From SKLM01 sp964390305 (GTDB lineage Bacteria; Chloroflexota; Anaerolineae; B4-G1), in contig CAYMHT010000004.1 of assembly GCA_964390305.1 (NCBI GenBank), positions 1 through 63,379 of the forward strand: 63,379 bases of DNA. The letters are read 5' to 3'. The notes below the pieces were generated by a model that saw only the letters and a program-made list of their open reading frames with translations, had not been told where the DNA came from and ran no database searches. This document shows positions 50,689 through 58,769 of the stretch, piece after piece. Numbering within the stretch: position 1 is the stretch's first letter; each line of letters opens with the position of its first letter. Position numbers and translations under genes: made by a program.

Positions 50689-52479
50689 ATGTGTGGTATT
50701 TTTGGAATTGTTGTGGACCAGGAGCAACGCTTAGGGGACATTCTGATCGAGGCCGGGCGCCGGCTCTCGTATCGGGGCTATGATTCCGTGGGCTGTGCCA
50801 CGCTGCACGACGACGGGACCATCGACCTGCGCAAGGACGTGGGAAAAGTGGACGAGGTTTCGAGGCGGCTCAGATTCGCGGAGATGATCGGGTCTCGGGG
50901 AATCGTGCAGCTGCGCTGGGCCACGTTCGGTGCTCCGTCCCGGGTCAATGCGCAGCCCCACCTCGATTCTGACGGTGATATGGTGGGCGCTCATAATGGC
51001 AATGTGGTCAACAACATCGAGTTGCGCCAGGAGTTTATCGCGGAGGGAATGACCGTCCGCTCTACCAACGACGGTGAGTCCTGCGTCCACGCCGTGGAAC
51101 GCTACGTTCGCGCGGGGCACGACATGGTAGAGGCGATCCGGCGTGCCTATCACGATCTGGAAGGGGATTACGCCTTCGTCATCGGGCGGAAGGGCGACGG
51201 ACGGCTCTATGCGTTCAAGAAAGGTTCAGGCCTGGTGGTGGGCTTGGCTGAAGACGCAACCTGTGTGTCATCTGATCTTCCCTCTATTCTCCCGTTGACC
51301 CGTCGGATTATTCGCGTTCGGGACGGTGAGATCGTTGTGCTCGAGCCCACAGGCGTGGAGTTGCGGCGGGTCGAGGACGGAGAGTTCATCGAGCGCGAGC
51401 CCGAGACGGTCACGGAGACCATGGAGTCCGTCGAGCGAGGGAGCTACCCTCACTTCATGCTCAAAGAGATCCACGAGCAGCCACAGGTGGCCCGTGAGCT
51501 GATCCATCTGCTCGCCTCCTCTCCGCATGTCTCGGCCGTGGTGGAGCGGATGGCTCAGGCGCATCATCTCTATCTGGTGGGCTGTGGCACCAGCTACCAC
51601 GCCTGTATGCTCGGGGCAGTCTACCTGGGCCGCCTGGCCGGTCGTGCGGCTGTGCCGGTGCTGGCCCCTCAATTCATCGCACAGTACGGTGTGGCGGTGG
51701 GACCTGACGACGTTGGGGTCTTCGTGAGCCAGAGTGGGGAGACCAAGGATGTGCTCAACGCCGTGGAGCTTGCTCAGGAGCGAGGCATGCGCATCCTGGG
51801 GTTGGTCAATGTTCTGGGCTCGACGCTCATGAATGAGAGCGAGTGCTATCTTCCGCTGGCCTGCGGGTATGAGATCAGTGTGCCGGCCACCAAGACCTTC
51901 ACCAATCAGGTGCTGGCCTTTCTCTATCTCGCGCTGAGTATGGGGGGGCAGGCGACCGACCTGCTGGCGGATCTGCCGAAGCTGCTCGACGGGACCATCG
52001 AGAGCGTCGGGCCGCAGGTTGAGAGCCTGGAGTCGGCCCTCGCCCCGCGAGACGATCTCTACTGCCTCGGCTATGGATCGACGTATCCCATCGCCCTCGA
52101 GGGTGCCTTGAAGCTCAAGGAGGTCACCTACGCTCATTGCGAGGGGATGCTGTCCACCGAGTTCAAGCACGGCCCGCTATCTGCTGTCGACGAAGGGTAT
52201 CCGGTGATCTTTGTCGCAGGGCCGGAGGACGTGCCGCTCCTCGTAAGCGGCATCAACGAGGCCACTTGCCGGGGCGCCCGAGCCATTGTCATCGGCGAAG
52301 CGGATCGGCGCCTCGAGGCCAACGCCGATGATCTGATTCGGCTTCCCGAGGCTGGCCCGCTTCTAAATCCCTTGCTGGCCACGATGCCGTTACAGCTGCT
52401 CTCTTATCGGCTCAGCTTGGCACGCGGCTACAATCCGGACTTTCCCCGCAATCTAAGCAAGACGCTCACGGTGGATTAG
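50689..52479 (+). CDS. Divergent second GlmS-type aminotransferase
   Basis: This 596-residue paralogue shares the glutaminase plus two SIS domains and retains the catalytic Cys (MCGIFGIV). It also keeps SQSGETKD, KHGP and a terminal lysine (PRNLSKTLTVD). It differs in several conserved spots: TRWATHG is LRWATFG, HNGIIEN is HNGNVVN, and the ETDTE-type element is STNDGES. It lacks the upstream ribozyme and starts 97 bases after glmS. Amide transfer may be altered, or it may use another sugar phosphate. The ATG follows GGGGGAGACAAGACCTGAAC. It could be a less regulated isoenzyme or have a special substrate. Confidence 0.9.
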   Translation: MCGIFGIVVDQEQRLGDILIEAGRRLSYRGYDSVGCATLHDDGTIDLRKDVGKVDEVSRRLRFAEMIGSRGIVQLRWATFGAPSRVNAQPHLDSDGDMVGAHNGNVVNNIELRQEFIAEGMTVRSTNDGESCVHAVERYVRAGHDMVEAIRRAYHDLEGDYAFVIGRKGDGRLYAFKKGSGLVVGLAEDATCVSSDLPSILPLTRRIIRVRDGEIVVLEPTGVELRRVEDGEFIEREPETVTETMESVERGSYPHFMLKEIHEQPQVARELIHLLASSPHVSAVVERMAQAHHLYLVGCGTSYHACMLGAVYLGRLAGRAAVPVLAPQFIAQYGVAVGPDDVGVFVSQSGETKDVLNAVELAQERGMRILGLVNVLGSTLMNESECYLPLACGYEISVPATKTFTNQVLAFLYLALSMGGQATDLLADLPKLLDGTIESVGPQVESLESALAPRDDLYCLGYGSTYPIALEGALKLKEVTYAHCEGMLSTEFKHGPLSAVDEGYPVIFVAGPEDVPLLVSGINEATCRGARAIVIGEADRRLEANADDLIRLPEAGPLLNPLLATMPLQLLSYRLSLARGYNPDFPRNLSKTLTVD

Positions 52480-52585
52480 GGGGACCAGCGCCCCGTTGAA
52501 CGTTCACTGGGAGCTGCCCGCGATCAGATCTGCGAGCGGACGCTGGGCGCCGATGCAGGTTGGGCGCAGATCACGACCAAGCATC

Positions 52586-52614
52586 TTGGTGGCCTTCGGC
52601 TTGTGTGATATAAT
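52586..52614 (+). promoter_or_regulatory. Promoter for the GcvH-like/HdrCB/LplA unit
   Basis: TTGGTG, 17 bases, then TATAAT with extended -10 TGA (52606-52608). It shares GTGTGATATAATT with the nucleoside phosphorylase promoter. The leader is about 35 nt with AAGGAGG. Confidence 0.75.
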
Positions 52615-52655
52615 TCCAGGCTGGTCAGGACGTTGGATTTCCAAGGAGGCAGTCG

Positions 52656-53087
52656 ATGAACATCGCCGGTATCGAATTCCCGGAGAATCTCTACTACGAT
52701 CGCAGCCATGACTGGGTCCGCGTCGAAGGCAATCTGGCGGTGCAAGGGATGACCGATTTTGGTCAGCGCATCGCCCAGGAGATCGTCTTTGTCGAGATGC
52801 CGCGTATCGGACGCGCAGTGGAGCAGGACGAGACCTTCATGTCCATGGAGTCCGGCAAGTGGGTGGGCCGCATCCCAGCCGTTGTCAGCGGCAAGATCCT
52901 GGACGCGAATGATGAACTCGAATGGGAGCCTACGCTGGTTAACGAATCACCCTATGACGAAGGGTGGCTCGTCAAGATTGAGATGTCCGATCCGTCCGAG
53001 TTGGAGAATCTAATGAGGGCTGACTCCCCGGAGTTCAAGGCATTCATTGAGGAGCAGTTGGAGGAGTACGAGGAAGTCCTGAGCTAG
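52656..53087 (+). CDS. GcvH-like lipoyl carrier protein
   Basis: This 143-residue protein is GcvH-like, with Y(13)-x-R-S-H-D-W-V-R-V and GMTDFGQRIAQEIVFVEMPRIG. The lipoylation motif FMSMESGKWVGRIPAVVSGKIL (K68) differs from the usual ESVKAxSD motif of glycine-cleavage H proteins. LVNESPYDEGWLVKIEMSDPSELENLM follows. It carries a slightly long acidic C-terminus. No gcvT or gcvP is nearby. Its partners are a fused HdrC-HdrB protein and a lipoate ligase, so a role as a lipoate-binding carrier for a heterodisulfide-reductase-like complex is a better fit than glycine cleavage. The latter remains possible. Confidence 0.85.
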   Translation: MNIAGIEFPENLYYDRSHDWVRVEGNLAVQGMTDFGQRIAQEIVFVEMPRIGRAVEQDETFMSMESGKWVGRIPAVVSGKILDANDELEWEPTLVNESPYDEGWLVKIEMSDPSELENLMRADSPEFKAFIEEQLEEYEEVLS

Positions 53088-53284
53088 TCCTTCGAGTCCC
53101 GTGCCTGGCTCGGTCGGTGGGTGGATTGGAGCCGGGAGGGATTCGGTTCCAGGAAGTCGATCCGCAGGCCTCTCAGCCTCTCTGAGAGTGGAACTGTTGC
53201 TACGCCCCTTTGTGGTCGATGCCCTGGTTTGTCTTGGGCCTGAGCTGCTCCTGTTAGCGATTCTTCTGCACTAGGAGGCTTTCT

Positions 53285-54484
53285 TTGGCGAACTCTAAGC
53301 CGATCAACTTGACCACGGTGAAGCGAGATCCTGCATTTGTCGATCGTCTGGCTGCGAGGAGCTGGCTTATCAGGCGTTGTATCCAATGCGGCACTTGTTC
53401 TGCTGTTTGCCCTACTGCTTATGCAATGGACTATACCCCGCGCCAGGTGTGGCGCCTGCTGCAACTTGGGTTTGTAGAGGAAGTACTGAACAGTCACACT
53501 TTCTGGCTCTGCACGGTATGTGCGTCCTGCCAGGTCCGTTGTCCACGGGATATTGAAATTATGGACGCGATGCTTGCGCTCAAGGAGTGGGCCACCCGCG
53601 AAGGTATCCTCGTTCCAGAGGGGCTGAAGACACTCGCTGATACGGTTGAGCATCAGCACAATATCTCCGGCGACCACAACAGCACTCGTCTCATCTGGAG
53701 CGGGAATCTCGAGAATCCGCCGTTGGGGGTGAACCCACCGCGAGAGGTTGCTGAGGTAGTCTACTTCGTCGGTTGTGTAAGTTCATTCTACCCCCGGACC
53801 TACTCCATTCCTCAAGCGCTGGTCCAGGTGATGGATTGGGCTGGGGTCGTGTTCACGACTCTGGGCGGGGAGGAATGGTGCTGTGGTTACCCGCTCTACG
53901 TGGCCGGGATGCGTGACCAGATGACGGACCTGGTGCAGCACAACTTGAAGAGCGTCCGGGCGGTCGGCGCAAAGAAAGTTGTCTTCACGTGTCCCTCCTG
54001 CTACTACGCCTGGTCCCATGTCTACCCGGAGATGGCTGATACATCAGACCTTCAGTTCTTGCACGCCACGGAGTTCCTGAACGAGTTCCTGGATCAGAAC
54101 CAGCTGCTACTGGGGCCTGTGGAGGAGACGGTAACGTACCATGACCCGTGCGATCTCGGACGGAAGTGCGGTGTATATGATGCACCACGGGAGTTACTGC
54201 GCGCGATCCCTGGTCTGGAACTCCGCGAGATGTCGATGAACCGAGAGACCGCGCTCTGTTGCGGAGGGGGAGGCGACATCGAGAGCGTAGATCCTGAGGT
54301 CGGGGCTGAGGTAGGGGCGATGCGCATAGCACAAGTTGAGGCCACGGGGGCCAAGTACGTTGCCTCTGCTTGTCAACAGTGCAAACGTACCCTGCAAGAA
54401 GGTGCGCGCAAGAACCGTATTCGGGTCCGAGCTGTCGACGTAGTGGAGTTGCTCTGGCGTTCGGTCCAGGCGGCGGAGAAGTGA
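53285..54484 (+). CDS. Fused HdrC-HdrB-type iron-sulfur protein
   Basis: This 399-residue protein has an N-terminal HdrC-like 2[4Fe-4S] domain (C32, C35, C38, C42 and C76, C79, C82, C86). The HdrB-like part has two CCG domains. The first has VYFVGCVSSFYP, EEWCCGYPLYVAGM and FTCPSCYYAWS. The second has HDPCDLGRKCGVYD, ALCCGGGGDIES and ACQQCKRTL. Both cysteine sets for the noncubane clusters are visible. TTG 53285 follows CTAGGAGGCTTTC. No HdrA is nearby, so electron flow must go elsewhere. Relatives handle disulfides (CoB-CoM, or sulfane-sulfur carriers in sHdr). Lipoyl carrier and ligase neighbours suggest a dithiol-lipoyl substrate. Confidence 0.88.
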   Translation: MANSKPINLTTVKRDPAFVDRLAARSWLIRRCIQCGTCSAVCPTAYAMDYTPRQVWRLLQLGFVEEVLNSHTFWLCTVCASCQVRCPRDIEIMDAMLALKEWATREGILVPEGLKTLADTVEHQHNISGDHNSTRLIWSGNLENPPLGVNPPREVAEVVYFVGCVSSFYPRTYSIPQALVQVMDWAGVVFTTLGGEEWCCGYPLYVAGMRDQMTDLVQHNLKSVRAVGAKKVVFTCPSCYYAWSHVYPEMADTSDLQFLHATEFLNEFLDQNQLLLGPVEETVTYHDPCDLGRKCGVYDAPRELLRAIPGLELREMSMNRETALCCGGGGDIESVDPEVGAEVGAMRIAQVEATGAKYVASACQQCKRTLQEGARKNRIRVRAVDVVELLWRSVQAAEK

Positions 54485-54540
54485 GAAGTGCTGCGATGGG
54501 CGGTTGCTGAGCTCTTTCTTGCGCCTACCCTGGGGGTAGC

Positions 54541-55599
54541 ATGAAGCTTAACCGTCTTGAAACCGTCTCGTGGCAGGACTCTCAGCTCCTCTACCACGCC
54601 CAGCCACGCCTGGCCCGCGAAGGGCTGAATCTTCTGGCCCCTGCCGCACCGTACGTCTGCATTGGCTGCTTTCAGGACGTGGAGCAGGAGGTCGACCTAG
54701 CCTACTGTCGCGAGAACGACATTCCCATTTTCCGGCGTGAGGTCGGCGGCGGGGCGGTCTTTCTGGACGGGGATCAGCTCTTCTTCCAGCTGGTCATCCA
54801 CCGGCGTAATCCTTTGGTCCCCGCTGGTGGAAAGCTGGCCTTCTACCGCGCGTTCCTGGAAGCTCCTATAGAGGCATATCGCGCACTCGGTGTGCCTGCT
54901 GAGTACCGCCAGGTAAACGACATCGTTGCCAACGGCCGCAAGATCTCCGGGTGCGGGGCAGGGGAGATCGGGGATTACTACGTCCTGGTCGGCAATCTGA
55001 TCGTCGACTTCGACTACGAGATGATGGCCCGTGTGCTCAATGTCCCCGATGAGAAGTTCCGCGACAAGGTCTATCGGACGATTCGTGAGAACCTCTCTAC
55101 GATCAAGCGGGAGCTCGGTTATGTCCCCCCGCGTGCGGCGCTATGGTCAATGATGGCCGACAAGTTCGGCGAGATCCTGGGGCCACTGCAGGTGCAGACC
55201 GCGGTCGACGGGCCTTGGCGGGCCGAGGCCGATGCGCTGGCGAAGCGATTGATGAGCGATGCGTGGCTCCACCGGAAGGGACGCCCCCAAGTTGGCCGGG
55301 ATGTGAGGATCCGTGCCGGGGTCAACCTCCTCGAGCGCATGCATAAGGCGCCCGGTGGTCTTCTTCGTGCCGTCGCGGAGGTGCGAGAGGGGGTGGTCAC
55401 GACGGTCTCCATATCCGGAGATTTTTTCTTCTATCCCGAGGGGCGGTTGGAGGATTTGGAGGCAGCGTTGATCGGCGTGCCGCTGGAGGAGGTAGAACAG
55501 GCGGTGGAGCGATTCTACGCGGAGAACCGTATCGAGAGTCCCGGCGTCACACCCCGCGACTTCGCCCGCGTACTCACCGTGGGAGCTAGGGTGCCATAA
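54541..55599 (+). CDS. lplA: Lipoate-protein ligase A family protein
   Basis: This 352-residue enzyme activates lipoate or octanoate and attaches it to a lysine. The catalytic part (about 1-245) has LNLLAPAAPYVCIGCFQDVEQEVD and FRREVGGGAVFLDGDQLFFQLV. The lysine-bearing loop is NDIVANGRKISGCGAGEIGDYYVLVGNLI. The C-terminal accessory domain (about 255-350) has GVVTTVSISGDFFFYPEGRLEDLEAALIG, as in LplA with an LplB-type tail. The ATG at 54541 follows GGGGGTAGC. It probably lipoylates the GcvH-like carrier two genes upstream, and possibly the E2. No lipA or lipB is in the window. Confidence 0.9.
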   Translation: MKLNRLETVSWQDSQLLYHAQPRLAREGLNLLAPAAPYVCIGCFQDVEQEVDLAYCRENDIPIFRREVGGGAVFLDGDQLFFQLVIHRRNPLVPAGGKLAFYRAFLEAPIEAYRALGVPAEYRQVNDIVANGRKISGCGAGEIGDYYVLVGNLIVDFDYEMMARVLNVPDEKFRDKVYRTIRENLSTIKRELGYVPPRAALWSMMADKFGEILGPLQVQTAVDGPWRAEADALAKRLMSDAWLHRKGRPQVGRDVRIRAGVNLLERMHKAPGGLLRAVAEVREGVVTTVSISGDFFFYPEGRLEDLEAALIGVPLEEVEQAVERFYAENRIESPGVTPRDFARVLTVGARVP

Positions 55600-55806
55600 C
55601 CAGCTTCAAAGCCCTCCTGTGCGCAGAGACAGCCCCTCGGAATGAGGTTCTGAGGCTTCCCGGAAGGGGAGCCCTCGGGGCGGGGACGGGAGTTGGAGCC
55701 TTAAGGTGGTGGACGGGGCTTGTCGCGGGCCGATGGCAACGTCTGCTGCTGCTCATCGCAGCGGGGCTTGGTGCGGGACTTGGGGACGAAGAGTGGACCC
55801 GGCGAG

Positions 55807-55835
55807 TTGCTGGGGGCGGGCGTTGCTGCTATAAT
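55807..55835 (+). promoter_or_regulatory. Promoter for the two-component operon
   Basis: TTGCTG, 17 bases, then TATAAT. The start would be near 55842, about 20 nt before the kinase TTG start. The upstream gap (55600-55806) holds a GGCTTCCC/GGGGAGCC hairpin at about 55654-55674 but no gene. Confidence 0.75.
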
Positions 55836-55860
55836 AAACTAGAACCGGATAAAGGAAAGG

Positions 55861-57291
55861 TTGGATGGCGTGGTTTGGCTGCGAGGCGTTCTCGCGTCTC
55901 ATCACACGATGCTGGCACTCCTGCAGGGCCAGGCTTTCTTTGTACTCGGCTTCGCGATCCTTCTTCTGACACGTCGGGGCATTCGGCTGGAGCTCGCCGG
56001 CGAGCTTGCGCCTCTGGCCGCCTTCGGGTTCTGTGAGGCAGCGGTCGCCTGGGTCACCGCCTGGCTTGGGAGCGCCGAGGCAGCCCCGTTATGGCTCGCA
56101 TCGTGTCGACTGATCTTCGTGGGTCTTGAGGCCGTGTTCCTGCTTGGTTTCGCCTTGCAGGTCTGTATGCCTGCCGGTGGCCGAGATCGACAGCGCTGGT
56201 CGGTGGCCGGGGTGCTTTTTCTGGGGTGGGGGCTGGCGCTCATCGTCATGAGCGCCTCCGGGGTCCCCCGGGGGCGGGTGACTGTTATCGGAGAGATCGC
56301 TGCACGCTACGGATTCGTGCTTCCAGGCGGCTTGCTCGGCGCGTGGGCGCTCCGCCACGAGATGTATCGGACGATTGAACCGGCCCGCTGGAGATTGGTG
56401 AAGCCACCTTTGCGCATTGGGGGGCTCGGCCTGGCGACCTTCGCTCTCTTCGGGGGGCTGATCGGCCCGGCTGGGCCGTTTTTCCCAGCCAATCTTATCA
56501 ATGAAGATCTGCTTCTGAACTCCACGGGGGTTCCGATTGCACTCCCTCGGTCCCTTTCGGGCGTTGCGATCACCCTGAGCATGGTGCAGACGCTGAGTGC
56601 CATCTTGAACGAAATCGAGATGTGGTTGGAGAGTGTGGAGCGCATGCATGCTCTGGTCGACGAGCGGGAGCGGATTGGACGTGAGTTGCACGACGGCATC
56701 ATTCAATCTATCTACGCCTCTGGTCTGATCTTGGAGGGCGCTCGACAGAACATCGGCGGAGATCCGGGTCGCGCGCGAGATCAGTTGACCCAGGCGATCG
56801 AGAATCTGAATAAGACCATTCAGGACATCCGGCGCTATATCTTCGATCTCCGTGGCGAGCTTCCCCAAGATGATCTGCGCACCGGTTTGCGCAAGATATT
56901 GAAGGATTTCCGCGTCAACACCCTCTTGGAGATTGAGTTTGACGTAAGCGGGGATGGCGCGAGGCAGTTCGACGCGGAGCGTCGACAGCACGTCTTCCAG
57001 ATCGCGCGGGAGGCGCTGACCAACGTGGCTCGGCATGCGCACGCTCGGACAGTGCGGGTTCATCTGGAATATGGGCCCAGCGCGCTGCAGCTCACCATCT
57101 CTGATGATGGGGTTGGACTCTCGGGGCTTCCCGACACCAATGGACACGGGTTGCGTAACATCCGCGAACGAGTCCGTTTGCTCAATGGGATGCTGGACAT
57201 CCAGACTGCGGCCGACGAGGGATTGAGCCTCGTCCTCACGGTGCCTTACCGGCAGCGCATAGGCGCGCGAGCTCGTGGAGAAGAGGCGTAG
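55861..57291 (+). CDS. Membrane sensor histidine kinase (NarL/LiaS class)
   Basis: This 476-residue protein has a 7TM-like N-terminal sensor (about 10-245) of hydrophobic helices with no large periplasmic loop. The HisKA_3 domain has phospho-acceptor H277 in RERIGRELHDGIIQSIYASG. HATPase_c follows with HVFQIAREALTNVARHAHA, ISDDGVGLSG and TNGHGLRNIRERVRLLNG. TTG 55861 follows AAAGGAAAGG and reads MDGVVW. It is paired with the NarL-type regulator 115 bases downstream. The stimulus is unknown; the N-terminus is 7TM-diverse. Confidence 0.9.
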   Translation: MDGVVWLRGVLASHHTMLALLQGQAFFVLGFAILLLTRRGIRLELAGELAPLAAFGFCEAAVAWVTAWLGSAEAAPLWLASCRLIFVGLEAVFLLGFALQVCMPAGGRDRQRWSVAGVLFLGWGLALIVMSASGVPRGRVTVIGEIAARYGFVLPGGLLGAWALRHEMYRTIEPARWRLVKPPLRIGGLGLATFALFGGLIGPAGPFFPANLINEDLLLNSTGVPIALPRSLSGVAITLSMVQTLSAILNEIEMWLESVERMHALVDERERIGRELHDGIIQSIYASGLILEGARQNIGGDPGRARDQLTQAIENLNKTIQDIRRYIFDLRGELPQDDLRTGLRKILKDFRVNTLLEIEFDVSGDGARQFDAERRQHVFQIAREALTNVARHAHARTVRVHLEYGPSALQLTISDDGVGLSGLPDTNGHGLRNIRERVRLLNGMLDIQTAADEGLSLVLTVPYRQRIGARARGEEA

Positions 57292-57406
57292 AGAAGCGTG
57301 AAAAGACGGCATCCGTCCCCGCCGCGGGGCGCTCCCTGTGAGATTCTCGCCGATCCTCCTCTCGAAGCCGCTGGAGGCCGGGTTCTTAGACAACGTCAAG
57401 TCACTC

Positions 57407-58057
57407 ATGTCGCTTGAGATATTGATCGCCGACGATCATGAAGTCGTAAGGCTTGGTCTGCGCACCCTGATTGAGAGCCATTCAGGTTTCTCGGTCGTGG
57501 GTGAGGCAGCCACGGTCAGGGACGCGGTGCGGGAGACATTGCTGCTCCGGCCTGATGTTGTTGTGATGGACATTCGGCTGCTGGGAGGTAGCGGCATAGA
57601 TGCTTGCGAGCAGATACTTGAGCAGGCGCCGGGTACGAAGGTGATCATGCTCACGTCCTATGCAGAGGATGAAATGCTGTTCGACGCCATTGCCGCGGGG
57701 GCGTGTGGTTATGTGCTCAAGCAGATTGGCAACGAGGATCTTATCCGGGCCCTGGAGACGGTGGCCAGAGGGGAGGCACTCCTAGATCCAGCCCTGACGC
57801 AGCGGGTGTTCGACCGGGTCCGAGAGGCGGCGCGCAGAGAGCACGGGGAGGCCTTCGCCGGGCTGACGGAACAGGAGATGCGGGTCCTGGCTCAGGTGGC
57901 CGAGGGCAGGACAAATCGTGAGGTTGCCGAGAAGCTCTACCTGGGTGAAGGGACAGTCAGGAACTACGTCAGCAGTATCCTCAGCAAGCTCGGTCTTTCG
58001 AATCGCACCGAGGCGGCCGCGTACGCGGTGAAGCACAAACTGGAAGAATTTCTCTAG
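57407..58057 (+). CDS. NarL/FixJ-type response regulator
   Basis: This 216-residue DNA-binding regulator has a receiver (about 1-118) with acidic DDHE and D55 in VVMDIRLLGGSG. The LuxR-type helix-turn-helix at the C-terminus (about 150-212) contains LTEQEMRVLAQVAEGRTNREVAEKLYLGEGTVRNYVSSILSKLGLSNRTEAAAYAV. I chose ATG 57407 as the conserved start; the frame extends upstream to a GTG at 57338. It is partnered with the kinase just upstream and ends at the bidirectional terminator. Confidence 0.93.
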   Translation: MSLEILIADDHEVVRLGLRTLIESHSGFSVVGEAATVRDAVRETLLLRPDVVVMDIRLLGGSGIDACEQILEQAPGTKVIMLTSYAEDEMLFDAIAAGACGYVLKQIGNEDLIRALETVARGEALLDPALTQRVFDRVREAARREHGEAFAGLTEQEMRVLAQVAEGRTNREVAEKLYLGEGTVRNYVSSILSKLGLSNRTEAAAYAVKHKLEEFL

Positions 58058-58101
58058 ACGACCGCTGTGCCACAGGGCACAGTCGGGATGTGGCCGCTAA
58101 A

Positions 58102-58142
58102 CGCGAGAGGGCCAGGTAACACAAGCGCCTGGCCCTCTCGCG
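58102..58142. terminator. 15-bp perfect inverted repeat between convergent genes
   Basis: The arms CGCGAGAGGGCCAGG (58102-58116) and CCTGGCCCTCTCGCG (58128-58142) are perfectly complementary with an 11-base loop. It lies between the regulator and lepB, which converge, so it probably ends both transcripts. T-runs are short. Confidence 0.75.
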
Positions 58143-58157
58143 GTCTGTATAAGCGCC

Positions 58158-58739
58158 CTATCCGACGAATCCGAGGTCCTCTGGAGGCCAGTACGAGATC
58201 CAGGCGTGTCCCACGATATCCTCGATCGGCACAGGGCCGAAGTTGCGGGAGTCGTTGGACGCACCACGGTTGTCACCCAGGACAAACACGTGCAGCGGCG
58301 GGATGGTGCTCGGTCCGTAGTGCCCTCCGCCTGGCTTGACTGGCCATGGTTCCTCAAGCCGTTCGCCGTTGATGAAGACCCACCCATCCCTCACCTCGAC
58401 AGTCTCCCCCGGCAAGCCGACGACGCGTTTGATCAGCATCTCATTCTGACCCGAGGAGTCGACGACGACGACGTCACCTCGACGCGGGCCATGGAACCGA
58501 TACGTGATCTTCTCAATCACGACCCGCTGTGAACTGTGCAAGGTCGGTTCCATGCTCTGACCCAGGACCTGGGTGGCCTGCGCCAGGAAGAGGTTGATGA
58601 ACAGCGCGATGACTACGGCGGGAATCACGGTCTCGCCGATCTCGCGCGCTGCGCGCAGCAGCCAGCCTAACGCGCGAGATCCAGGACGGCTTGACCGCGG
58701 TCCGCCCGTGGTTCCTGGTTCAAGGGCGGTGTCTTTCAT
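58158..58739 (-). CDS. lepB: Signal peptidase I
   Basis: LepB cleaves signal peptides of exported proteins. The 193-residue protein has one N-terminal TM helix (about 38-55, VIPAVVIALFINLFLAQAT). The catalytic Ser is in QSMEPTLHSSQRV and the Lys in LIKRVVGLPGETV. The conserved box is FVLGDNRGASNDSRNFGPV. The dyad is therefore complete. It is a short Gram-positive-type enzyme, about 190 residues. It is codirectional with pnp, 30 bases downstream of it. Confidence 0.95.
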   Translation of the reverse strand: MKDTALEPGTTGGPRSSRPGSRALGWLLRAAREIGETVIPAVVIALFINLFLAQATQVLGQSMEPTLHSSQRVVIEKITYRFHGPRRGDVVVVDSSGQNEMLIKRVVGLPGETVEVRDGWVFINGERLEEPWPVKPGGGHYGPSTIPPLHVFVLGDNRGASNDSRNFGPVPIEDIVGHAWISYWPPEDLGFVG

Positions 58740-58769
58740 GTCTGTTCTCGGTTCGCTGCCTGGCGTGCC

